Assembly: GCA_001303665.1 (NCBI GenBank)
Contig: LJUF01000015.1
Coordinates: 8,064-41,894, forward strand
Length of the DNA stretch: 33,831 nt
Reading direction: 5' to 3'
DNA from: Phycisphaerae bacterium SM23_33
GTDB taxonomy: Bacteria > Planctomycetota > Phycisphaerae > SM23-33
Below the pieces are notes generated by a model. It did not search any database and was not told the origin of the DNA. It saw only the letters and a program-made list of their open reading frames with translations. The position numbers and the translations under genes were made by a program. The first letter of the stretch is position 1. Each line of letters opens with the position of its first letter. Below, piece by piece: positions 1 through 8,279 of this stretch.

Positions 1-630
1 CTGCCGCTCCTCGCTGACGTTCAGCGGCACCTTCACCGGCCACTTCTGCTGCATCGTTACCGACATGGTCTCGCCGTCGCGGCTGAGGGTGGCGATTTCC
101 TCTTCCACGGTGTATTCCCCGCCGGGGGCCACCTTCTCGACATTCCACTCATCGCGCGCCCCGAACGGAACCATGAGCTGGTGCTCGAAGATGCCTTCGG
201 GGACGGTCCCGAGCGTATCACCGGCCGCCACGACCTGGCCCGGTTCAGCCGCGGGGGTGAACTGCCACTTCTTCTGGGTGTCCAGGGCGTGGACGTACAC
301 GCCGGGCGTGAGGAAGTAACCCTCGGTCTGGCCCACTTGGTAGAGAGGGTTCTGCAGGCCGTCGTACACCTGCCCCAGCAGCCCCGGGCCCAGCACCACC
401 GAAAGCATCTCGCTGGTGAACTCCGCGTGGTCCCCCACCTTGAGTCCGCGGGTCTCCTCGAAGACCTGCAGGTCGGCCCGGTTGCCGCGCACGCGGATGA
501 CCTCGCTCAGCAGGCGTCGGCCGTCGCCGCGGCAGCAGTACGCCACGGCGTTCTGCACCACGTCGTGGTCCAGCTCAGCCGTCACCATGTTTCCGAAAAC
601 GGCAACGATTCTTCCCGTAACCGATTCCAT
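1..630 (-). CDS. atpA: V-type ATP synthase subunit A, N-terminal part (runs off window start)
   Basis: Reverse-strand translation from ATG at 630: MESVTGRIVAVFGNMVTAELDHDVVQNAVAYC...; typical V/A-ATPase A-subunit N-terminus; directly follows the DUF2764-like and E genes. Confidence 0.88.
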   Translation of the reverse strand, partial: MESVTGRIVAVFGNMVTAELDHDVVQNAVAYCCRGDGRRLLSEVIRVRGNRADLQVFEETRGLKVGDHAEFTSEMLSVVLGPGLLGQVYDGLQNPLYQVGQTEGYFLTPGVYVHALDTQKKWQFTPAAEPGQVVAAGDTLGTVPEGIFEHQLMVPFGARDEWNVEKVAPGGEYTVEEEIATLSRDGETMSVTMQQKWPVKVPLNVSEERQ

Positions 631-1335
631 CTACGCGTCCTGACTGATTGTGTTCCCGGCCTCCTCACGAGCGAGGACATGCCACCTGCTCACCAGGATG
701 AGCCTTCTTGCGTAGGCCGCCAGTTCGTCCAAGGCAAAGCTGAAGTACTGCGAGTGCTCCTGGGTCCACCGCCAGCGGCCTTCGTCCAGGACGCGCAAGG
801 CGGCCAGGGGGTTGGGCGCCTCCGACCAGGCCGCCACGACGTCGTCCACGCCCGCCTCCGCGAGGGCGAGCTCCTCGGCCACCAGGTAGTTCTGCGGATC
901 CAGCTTCAGGGCCGCCGCCCGGGCGACGACCAGGGCGTTGCGCAGCCCCACCTCGAATCCGACCCAGCGGCGGGCGAAGTCGCAGCGGCGCTGCCCGGCC
1001 AGGCGGTCCACGTACCGGTAGTAGGCCTCCCAGATCGCGTCGGCCGGGATGCGCCGCGCTGCGGCCGGCTCCACCGAAAGGAATTGCGGCAGGGGCGCCT
1101 CGCCGCGGGCCTGCTCGCGCGTCAACACGGCCGGCGTGGGGGCGGGGATCTCGCCGGCCATCGCCGCTTCGCGCAGCACCAGGTCGTGATCCAGCAGCAG
1201 GGCGTCGATCAGGCCCGCCGCGGCGGCGTCTTCCGCCGCCATTCGCCGGAAGTCCGCCAGCTCCACGGGAGGCGTCTCGCCCAGGACCGGCAAGCCCGGC
1301 AGCGATGTCAGAAGGAAGTAGTACCGTCTGGCCAT
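631..1335 (-). CDS. DUF2764-like protein of V-ATPase operon
   Basis: MARRYYFLLTSLPGLPVLGETPPVELADF... between subunits E and A, the usual position and N-terminal pattern of DUF2764 proteins. Start chosen inside ORF 631..1368. Confidence 0.7.
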   Translation of the reverse strand: MARRYYFLLTSLPGLPVLGETPPVELADFRRMAAEDAAAAGLIDALLLDHDLVLREAAMAGEIPAPTPAVLTREQARGEAPLPQFLSVEPAAARRIPADAIWEAYYRYVDRLAGQRRCDFARRWVGFEVGLRNALVVARAAALKLDPQNYLVAEELALAEAGVDDVVAAWSEAPNPLAALRVLDEGRWRWTQEHSQYFSFALDELAAYARRLILVSRWHVLAREEAGNTISQDA

Positions 1336-1348
1336 GGCGATACCGGCG

Positions 1349-1984
1349 CTACTGGCCCTTTTCGGCAATGACCTGATCGATCGTCTGGCGGATCCGGGGG
1401 GAGAGCATCTCGCCCAGGACCGACGCCACGGATTCCGGCGTCACCTCCACCACCCCGCCGGTGGCGTTGTACTCGAACCCCGCGGACTTGAGCTTGCCCT
1501 TGAGGTCGATGCGCGATTGCCAGTCCTCCCGGCCGCGCTGCTTCATTTCGCTGATGGCCCACTCGGTCGCGACCTTGAGCTTCTCCTCGCTGACCCGCAC
1601 TTCCACCGGCTGGTCGCCCGTGGCGTCACTCTCGGCATACTGCACGCAGACGTCGTGCAGCAGCACCCGGAGGAAGCCATCGTCATTGAGGGTCTGTTCG
1701 GCCGCCTCGCGCAGAACGGTCTCCAGCACGGCCACGATCGTTTCGCGCAGTCGCAGCAGCGCGTCCCGCGAGGCCAGTTGCAGCTCGTTCCGTCCCTGCC
1801 GGAGCGTCTGCTCGCCCTTCTCGCCGGCGTCCTTACGGATGCGCTCGGCCTCGGCCTGGGCATCCGCGATGATCTTGTCAGCCTGGGCCTTGGCCTGGTC
1901 CACAATCTTGGCGGCCTCGGCCCGCCCGGCATCCACGCCCTCTTCCTGCAACCTCTGCACAAAGGTCTCAATTGAGCCCGCCAT
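1349..1984 (-). CDS. atpE: V-type ATP synthase subunit E
   Basis: MAGSIETFVQRLQEEGVDAGRAEAAKIVDQAKAQADKIIADAQAEAERI...; coiled-coil N-terminus typical of subunit E. Confidence 0.85.
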   Translation of the reverse strand: MAGSIETFVQRLQEEGVDAGRAEAAKIVDQAKAQADKIIADAQAEAERIRKDAGEKGEQTLRQGRNELQLASRDALLRLRETIVAVLETVLREAAEQTLNDDGFLRVLLHDVCVQYAESDATGDQPVEVRVSEEKLKVATEWAISEMKQRGREDWQSRIDLKGKLKSAGFEYNATGGVVEVTPESVASVLGEMLSPRIRQTIDQVIAEKGQ

Positions 1985-2396
1985 AGGCAACTCCACGCCT
2001 CCCCTGCCCGTGCTCGCGCACAGCTTCGCTTATGACATCGGCATATTCGCTAAGAGCTATAACCTCACAAAGCATTTATTACAGCCGCACGCCAGGCGAA
2101 CTCAAGGCTTCGACCTCACCGCGTACACGACCTCAGGATCTTCACCAACAGACATCCCAGCGTCGGACCCGAGCAACCGAATTCCAGTGCCCGTATCCTA
2201 CGCAATCCGGGCCGCCGGCGCAAGTGGTTTCTCAAACCTCGCCACTGCCACCATTCTATGTGCTGCTGGCAAGGCCCGCGCAAAAAGGGTAAGCTCGCAC
2301 CGGCTCGGCGCGGGCTCAGGCGGCGGAATGGCCGGTTCCGCCGGCCGGGCCCGTTCAGGCCGCAGTGGAGGATCCGATTGTGCCCGGAGTACCCAC

Positions 2397-3137
2397 GTGA
2401 GCCAAGTGTTCCGCAGCGACGACTGGCAGCGGTACCGGATGGACTGGCACCACCCCCACCGCCAGCTCGAGCCGCCGGCAAAGGAGATCGCCATCGTCGA
2501 TGACGCCCTGGCCGTGCTGCGGCAGGCGGGCCTGCCGGACGTGCCCTACGACCGTGAGAAGATGCTCGCGCACCGCGCGGCCGTGGCGGAGCTGTTTGAA
2601 ATCCCCTGGACGGCGATCACGCCGCGGATGGAACGCCTGCTGTACGCCATCAACGCGGCGGCCCGCCCGGCCCACATGATCGCGGCCGGGGTGTTCTGCG
2701 GCTTCACGTTCATCTCAAACGCCGGAGCCGCCGTCGGGCCGGGGGCGTGCTACGCCGCCGGCCAGCTCATCGGCATCGAGATCAAACCCGAGGAAGCCCA
2801 ACGCGCCGAGCGGAACGTCCGCCGGATCGACCCGACCGGCGTGGCCCGGGTGGTGGCGGCCGACGCCGTGGAGTTTGCCGGGAGATTCCGCGACCCGATC
2901 CACCTGCTGTATCTCGACGCCGACGGGGCCGGCGGAAAGGGCAAGGGCATCTACCTGGACATCCTTCAGGCCGCCTACGACCGCATCCCGCCCGGCGGGG
3001 TCGTGCTGGCGCATAACAGCGTGAACGGGGGCAATCGCATCCAGCCTTACCTGGACTTCGTCCGCGACGAACACCATTTCGGCGCCAGCGTCAACGCGGT
3101 CCTCGACGCGGAAGGCCTGGAGGTATCGATGAGATAG
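2397..3137 (+). CDS. Class I SAM-dependent (O-)methyltransferase-like protein
   Basis: In-frame GTG at 2397; AAGVFCGFTFISNAGAAVGPGACYAAGQLIGIEIKPEEAQRAERNVRR...LLYLDADG...PPGGVVLAHNSVN Rossmann methyltransferase pattern. The ORF-track extension to 1461 is antisense to atpE. Confidence 0.6.
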   Translation: MSQVFRSDDWQRYRMDWHHPHRQLEPPAKEIAIVDDALAVLRQAGLPDVPYDREKMLAHRAAVAELFEIPWTAITPRMERLLYAINAAARPAHMIAAGVFCGFTFISNAGAAVGPGACYAAGQLIGIEIKPEEAQRAERNVRRIDPTGVARVVAADAVEFAGRFRDPIHLLYLDADGAGGKGKGIYLDILQAAYDRIPPGGVVLAHNSVNGGNRIQPYLDFVRDEHHFGASVNAVLDAEGLEVSMR

Positions 3138-3169
3138 CGCCGCGCCCCAGCCGCCCTTCGCACGCGGCG

Positions 3170-3976
3170 TCATGGGGCGGCCCCGGACGACTTCCGCCCT
3201 GACTCCAGCCTGCGGATCAAGTCCACGAGCACGGCGACCATGCCCTGGAAGATCTTGCGGCCCCATTCGGCGCTGGCCTTGGTCGGATCGCCCTGGACGC
3301 CGACCTTCATGTCATCGTGCTGGCGAATCCTGGGCACGACGGCCGGGTCGTCCACCAGCTTCTCGCCGACGAAGATGCCGAGCTGGCCGGCAAAGAGCTT
3401 CCGCATGAATTCGGGGGAATCCACCGGCATGTCCGGGCGGACCCACTCCGGCTTCAGGTGCATCATCAGGGACGTTTCGTAGAAGCCCGCGTGGCAGTCG
3501 AGGTGGCCGACGGGAGACGTCCCGCCCAGCCCGTCCTGGCTGAAGACCGTCGCCTGGGCCACCATCACGTCCGGCGGCAGATTCCGCAGCCACTGGGCCA
3601 TCTTGGCGCCCAGCTCCAGCATCTGAAGGAAGATCGTGTCGCCGTGGCCGGGAACCAGAATGATCGTCTTGAAGGCCTGCCTGGCCAGAGACTCCACCGT
3701 GTCGGCCACCATCAGTGAGACGGTCTGGGGGGAGAGGTTGATCGTCCCGGGCAGGGTTCCGCCGGAGTATCCGCAGGTGTAGGGCGGCGTCACGAACGCG
3801 CCCGTCTGCTCGGCCGCGGCCTTGCAGGTTTCGTAGCCGATGAGTGTGTCGGTGCACAGCGGCAGGTGGTAGCCGTGCTGCTCAGTCACCCCCATGGGCA
3901 CCAGGACTGTCTGGGTTTCCTTCAGGGCCTCCATCACGTCCTGGACGGTCATGGACTCCATCAGTTTGGCGGGCAT
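3170..3976 (-). CDS. Creatininase (creatinine amidohydrolase) family protein
   Basis: VLVPMGVTEQHGYHLPLCTDTLIG...GTINLSPQT...ILVPGHGDT; creatininase-family motifs. Confidence 0.85.
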   Translation of the reverse strand: MPAKLMESMTVQDVMEALKETQTVLVPMGVTEQHGYHLPLCTDTLIGYETCKAAAEQTGAFVTPPYTCGYSGGTLPGTINLSPQTVSLMVADTVESLARQAFKTIILVPGHGDTIFLQMLELGAKMAQWLRNLPPDVMVAQATVFSQDGLGGTSPVGHLDCHAGFYETSLMMHLKPEWVRPDMPVDSPEFMRKLFAGQLGIFVGEKLVDDPAVVPRIRQHDDMKVGVQGDPTKASAEWGRKIFQGMVAVLVDLIRRLESGRKSSGAAP

Positions 3977-4016
3977 GAATCGCTCCTTCGGCCGTCGGCG
4001 CCGCCGGCGTCGGCGG

Positions 4017-5159
4017 TCACTGTTTTCCGGAACCCAGCAGGCGGGCGCTGATGGCCTGGGCCAGGGCGGCCCCCAGCCGGTGGTAGTCGTCCATCCCGTA
4101 GTACGTCGTTCCGTTGCCCTGGTAGCTGATCTCCAGGGAGATAGCCTCCGCGCCCAGGACGGTCTGGGCCCAGGTCCGGCTGCTCATGCCGGCGTAGATG
4201 AAGGCGGTGGGACTTGGGGCAACATGCGACGTCGGCGAGCGGATGTCCTCCGGGCAGGCGGCCTGGAAGGCCAAGGCGAATTCCTCGGCGATGGGGTTGG
4301 CCGGGGAATCGGGGTCCCAGCCCCGCAGCGGGACGTAATTGGCCTGCTCGCCGTGGCCGGGAGCGTGAATGTCGGCAAAGAAGACGCGCTTGGCCGCGCC
4401 CTTGAGCCGTTCGGCGTCGCGCTGCACCGCGCCGACTTCGGGACGCCTCGGCCCCGGCGGGCCGTACGCCCGGTTGCAGTCGTGAGGCCACGGATCCTTG
4501 CCGTAGCTGCCGGCAATGGCGTCGTCGAGGTCGACGATGGGCACCGCCCACCAGGTGATGCTCTCGTACAGGCGTTTCTCGGCAGCCACGTGCCGCAGCA
4601 GGCCGTCCAGCACCCAGGAGCCGGGGGTCTCGCCGGCGTGGTGGCGGGCGGTCAGCATCACGGCCGGGCGGCCGGCGTCAGGCAGGCTGCTGAAGACCCT
4701 CGGCAGCGGGCGACTGCCCAGGGTGAGGCCGATCATCGTCTTCTGGAACGCCCCACCCAGCTCGTCCAGGGTGGCATCCAGGTCGGCCAGTTGGTACGGG
4801 AAGCAGTGGGCCAACTCGACGGCGTCGCCGCCGGCGTCCAGGTCCCAGGCCCACTCCACCCGGCCGCCGGGCGTCTGGAGCCGCTGGGGGGTGCCGATTC
4901 GCGCCCAGGGCCGGGGCTGCCGGCGGGCCACCGGACGATTGGCTGACCAGTCCACCCCGCCCAGGGTCTGCTCCGGATTGGCCAGCACGATCCTGGCTGC
5001 GCGGCCGGCCAGGGCGGTGACGCGAAAGTGGAACCACAGCGCCTGCGGGCAGTTCCTGGGCTCGGCCGCGAAACGCAACACCGGCCGATCGGCCGATTCG
5101 TCAACCTCCAACAACAGGCCGTTGCCGCCGGGAAAATCCGTCCGCCATGAAATCGACAT
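4017..5159 (-). CDS. M14-type zinc carboxypeptidase-like protein
   Basis: ATG at 5159 (MSISWRTDFPGGNGLLLE...); PAVMLTARHHAGETPGSWVLDGLL resembles the M14 HxxE zinc motif; later NRAYGPPGPRRPE and FFADIHAPGHGEQ. Confidence 0.7.
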   Translation of the reverse strand: MSISWRTDFPGGNGLLLEVDESADRPVLRFAAEPRNCPQALWFHFRVTALAGRAARIVLANPEQTLGGVDWSANRPVARRQPRPWARIGTPQRLQTPGGRVEWAWDLDAGGDAVELAHCFPYQLADLDATLDELGGAFQKTMIGLTLGSRPLPRVFSSLPDAGRPAVMLTARHHAGETPGSWVLDGLLRHVAAEKRLYESITWWAVPIVDLDDAIAGSYGKDPWPHDCNRAYGPPGPRRPEVGAVQRDAERLKGAAKRVFFADIHAPGHGEQANYVPLRGWDPDSPANPIAEEFALAFQAACPEDIRSPTSHVAPSPTAFIYAGMSSRTWAQTVLGAEAISLEISYQGNGTTYYGMDDYHRLGAALAQAISARLLGSGKQ

Positions 5160-5298
5160 CGAAGGCCTCCGACCGCGATCACCGAGGAAACAGCGGACAA
5201 AGGGACCACGAAGAACGGAGAAATGCAAGTCTGCAGCCGGCAAGGAAGGGGTGGCGGTTCCGCAGCGGCCGCCTCGGCGGCTCCGGCAGGAAGCAGGC

Positions 5299-6294
5299 TC
5301 AGAACTGCCGCAGGAAGCGGACGTCGTTCTCGAACAGCAGGCGGATATCGGGGATGTTGTACTTCCGCATCAGCATCCGCTCGATGCCCAGCCCGAAGGC
5401 CCAGCCCGTGTACCTTTCGGAGTCGTACCCGACGGCCTCCAGGACGTTGGGATCGACCATGCCGCAGCCGCCCAGCTCCAGCCAGGCCGTCGAGCCGTCC
5501 GCGTAATGGAAGAGCATGTCCACTTCCGCCGAGGGCTCGGTGAAGGGGAAGAAGCTGGGGCGAAAGCGCGTCGCCACCTCCGGGCCGAAGTAGGCCTTGC
5601 AGAACTGGTCGACGTCGCTTTTCAAGTCGGCCATGGTCACGCCCTCGTCGACGTACAGGCCCTCGAGCTGGTGGAACATGTAGCTGTGGGTGGCATCCAC
5701 GGTGTCGGGGCGGTACACCCGCCCCGGGCTGATCACGCGCACGGGGGGCGGCTGCGATTCCATCACCCGGATCTGGACGGTCGAGGTCTGGCTGCGAAGC
5801 ATGACCGAAGGGGTGATGTAGAAATTCGCGAGTTCATCGCGGGCCAGGTGATCCGGCGGGATGTTCAGCGCCTCGAAGTTGTGGCGCTCATCCTCGACCT
5901 CCGGGCCGTAGGCGACGGAGAACCCCATCCGAGCGAAGATCTCGGTGATCTCCTCGATGGTCTGGGTGATGACGTGCCGGTGGCCGATCCGCAGCCCCGC
6001 TCCGGGCAAGGTGACGTCGACGGCCAGCCTGCGGCTTTCCTCCCCGCCGCCCAGCTCGGCCTTGCGCCGCTCATAGGCGGCCGTGAGGGTGTTCTTCACC
6101 TCATTGGCCAGCCGGCCAAAGTCGCGGCGCTGCTCCGGGGAAAGCTCCTTCAGCAGCGTCATCGCGGCCCGGACCGCGCCCTTCATGCCCAGGTAGCGAA
6201 TCCGCCACTTCTCCAGCGTGTCGGCGTCGACGACGAGGTGCAGCGCCTCCATCGCCTCCTGGCGAAGCCTCTCAAGCCGGACGTCTGATGCCAC
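5299..6294 (-). CDS. pheS: Phenylalanine--tRNA ligase subunit alpha
   Basis: 331 aa, GTG start; class II aaRS motifs (RVISPGRVYRPDTVDATHSYMFHQLEGLYVDEGV; FRPSFFPFTEPSAEVDM; GWAFGLGIERMLM). Confidence 0.95.
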   Translation of the reverse strand: MASDVRLERLRQEAMEALHLVVDADTLEKWRIRYLGMKGAVRAAMTLLKELSPEQRRDFGRLANEVKNTLTAAYERRKAELGGGEESRRLAVDVTLPGAGLRIGHRHVITQTIEEITEIFARMGFSVAYGPEVEDERHNFEALNIPPDHLARDELANFYITPSVMLRSQTSTVQIRVMESQPPPVRVISPGRVYRPDTVDATHSYMFHQLEGLYVDEGVTMADLKSDVDQFCKAYFGPEVATRFRPSFFPFTEPSAEVDMLFHYADGSTAWLELGGCGMVDPNVLEAVGYDSERYTGWAFGLGIERMLMRKYNIPDIRLLFENDVRFLRQF

Positions 6295-6329
6295 CTCTGT
6301 CTCCGACCCCGCCGGCCGGGCCCCGCCAG

Positions 6330-6968
6330 CTACCCCTTGGGGTCGTCTTGGCCCTTGGACTTTTTCCTGGCAGGCCTCTTCGGGGCGGGCTTGCTGGCCC
6401 TGGGCTTGGCGGCGGTCTTCTTCCTGGCGGGCTTGGCCTTTTCACGGGCCTTGGCCGCTGCCGGGGCCTTCTTGGCTGCTCGTCTTCGCGCGGGCTTGGG
6501 TTCCTCCTTCGCCGCGGGCTCCTTGGCGACCTCGACGGGCTCGGCTTGGGCCTGGGCGGCTTTCGGTCTGGGCTCGGCCGCAACCTTTTGCGCGGCGGGC
6601 TCTACCGGCTCGGCACGCTTCTGCCCGGCCGCCACGGCGACCAAGTCGTCGAAGGCCGCCGGGTCGGACACAGCCAAGTCGGCCAGGACCTTCCGATTGA
6701 CGGAAACGTGATTCTGCGACAATCCGTGCATGAAGCGGCTGTAGTTCAACCCTCGCCGTCGGCAGGCGGCCGAAATCCGGGTGATCCAAAGCTGGCGGAA
6801 CTCGCGCTTCTTGAGCTTGCGGCCGACGATGGCGTGCTGGCCGGCACGCAGCAAGGCCTCCCGGGCCACGCGGTACCGGCGAGAGGCGGCGCCGATATAG
6901 CCCCGGGCAGCCCTCAGAATCTTCTTGTGCTTGCGGGCGCGGGCGGCGCCCTTTCTTGCTCGTGGCAT
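6330..6968 (-). CDS. rplT: 50S ribosomal protein L20 with long low-complexity C-terminal extension
   Basis: MPRARKGAARARKHKKILRAARGYIGAASRRYRVAREALLRAGQHA...RKLKKREFRQLWITRI is L20; about 95 extra Lys/Ala/Pro-rich residues follow the conserved core. Confidence 0.95.
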   Translation of the reverse strand: MPRARKGAARARKHKKILRAARGYIGAASRRYRVAREALLRAGQHAIVGRKLKKREFRQLWITRISAACRRRGLNYSRFMHGLSQNHVSVNRKVLADLAVSDPAAFDDLVAVAAGQKRAEPVEPAAQKVAAEPRPKAAQAQAEPVEVAKEPAAKEEPKPARRRAAKKAPAAAKAREKAKPARKKTAAKPRASKPAPKRPARKKSKGQDDPKG

Positions 6969-7050
6969 CACAAGCTCCTCAAGGGCCGGTGAACGATCCC
7001 GCCTGAGGAAGTCCGTTCGCAGTCCCAGTCGGCCTCACGAATACGTATTC

Positions 7051-7245
7051 TCACAGTCCCAGCAGCTTCTTGGCTTGCTTTGCAAAGCACTTGGAGACGC
7101 CTCTGCCTTGACGCAGGAAGCGGACCCGCTTAGGCGTCTTCCGCGACTTCAGATGCCGGCCCAGAGGCCGGCCGCGCCGCAACTTGCCCCTCCCGGTCAC
7201 CTTGATCCGCTTGGCCACAGCTTTGCTTGTCTTCATCTTCGGCAT
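7051..7245 (-). CDS. rpmI: 50S ribosomal protein L35
   Basis: MPKMKTSKAVAKRIKVTGRGKLRRGRPLGRHLKSRKTPKRVRFLRQ...; start placed at the conserved MPKMKT inside ORF 7051..7335. Confidence 0.93.
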   Translation of the reverse strand: MPKMKTSKAVAKRIKVTGRGKLRRGRPLGRHLKSRKTPKRVRFLRQGRGVSKCFAKQAKKLLGL

Positions 7246-7566
7246 AAGCACAGGCTCGAATCGTTTGACCAATAAGGCCCTTGGCAGGCCAGTTGTCGGC
7301 GACGGCGAATCCGACTCGCGGAAAGGCAACGCCAACCGCCGCCCGGCACATAGAACAGCGTATTCTAATCAGCGCCCCGGCCCTGGAAAAGCTTTTTCCG
7401 GCGCATTTCGGCAGGAGAGACGCCGACCCCGTTTACAGGGCTTTGAGGGCACTGAAGATTCCCCCTGGGCTGTCTGACGCCGGCCAGCTCCATCTTCCGG
7501 ATGGGCGGCAACACACACATCGGCAGCCTGCCCGAGACCCACGGGCCGAGCCCGGCCGCAACAGAC

Positions 7567-8196
7567 TCATGTCGGCGGGGCCGAAGAGCCCTCCTCCGTG
7601 GGGGCCGCGCCGGAATCGCCGGTCGGCTCCTCAGCCGGTGCCGGCCGCTCGGCGGGGGCCGCTTTGGGCCTCTCCCGCTTGCTCTTGACCACCGGGACCA
7701 GCAGCATGGTCGCGGCCCGCCTGTCCATGTGAAGCCCTTCCTCGACCTTGGCGATGTCGGCCAGCGACGCGGCAGTGGCAGCAAGGATCTCCTGTCCCAG
7801 GTCGGTGTGGGCCATCTCCCGGCCGCGGAACCGCAGGGTGAAGCGCACGCGGTCGCCGCGCTGGAGAAACTCTCGGGCACGGCTGACCTTGATCTGAAGG
7901 TCATGCCGACTGATCTTGGGGGTGCGGATTCGGATCTCCTTCAGCTCCGTCGCGTGCCGGCGGGCCTTCGCCTTGCGCTCCTTTTTCTTCTGGGCGTACT
8001 TCCACTTGCCGTAGTCCATGATGCGACAGACGGGAGGCTTGGCCTGGGGGGCCACTTCGACCAGATCCAGCCCGGCGGCGCGGGCTTTCTCCAGCGCTTC
8101 ACGGGTGTCGAGGATGCCGACCTGGCTGCCGTCGGCGTCGATCAGACGGATCGGCGAGATGCGGACGCGTTCGTTACGGCGGAGTTCCTGTGCGAT
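7567..8196 (-). CDS. infC: Translation initiation factor IF-3 (probable AUC start codon)
   Basis: The ORF-track start at 8055 truncates the protein. Frame extension gives AIAQELRRNERVRISPIRLIDADGSQVGILDTREALEKARAAGLDLVEVAPQAKPPVCRIMDYGKWKY. In-frame stop TAA lies 24 nt upstream of ATC (8194-8196), with no ATG/GTG/TTG until the GTG at 8055. Confidence 0.9.
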   Translation of the reverse strand: MAQELRRNERVRISPIRLIDADGSQVGILDTREALEKARAAGLDLVEVAPQAKPPVCRIMDYGKWKYAQKKKERKAKARRHATELKEIRIRTPKISRHDLQIKVSRAREFLQRGDRVRFTLRFRGREMAHTDLGQEILAATAASLADIAKVEEGLHMDRRAATMLLVPVVKSKRERPKAAPAERPAPAEEPTGDSGAAPTEEGSSAPPT

Positions 8197-8279
8197 GGCT
8201 CTTACCCTCGAATTTCCTTACAAACCGGCGGCCCCGGCCCACCGCGGGCCGGTCCGCGGCGGCAAGCATTATTTTACCA

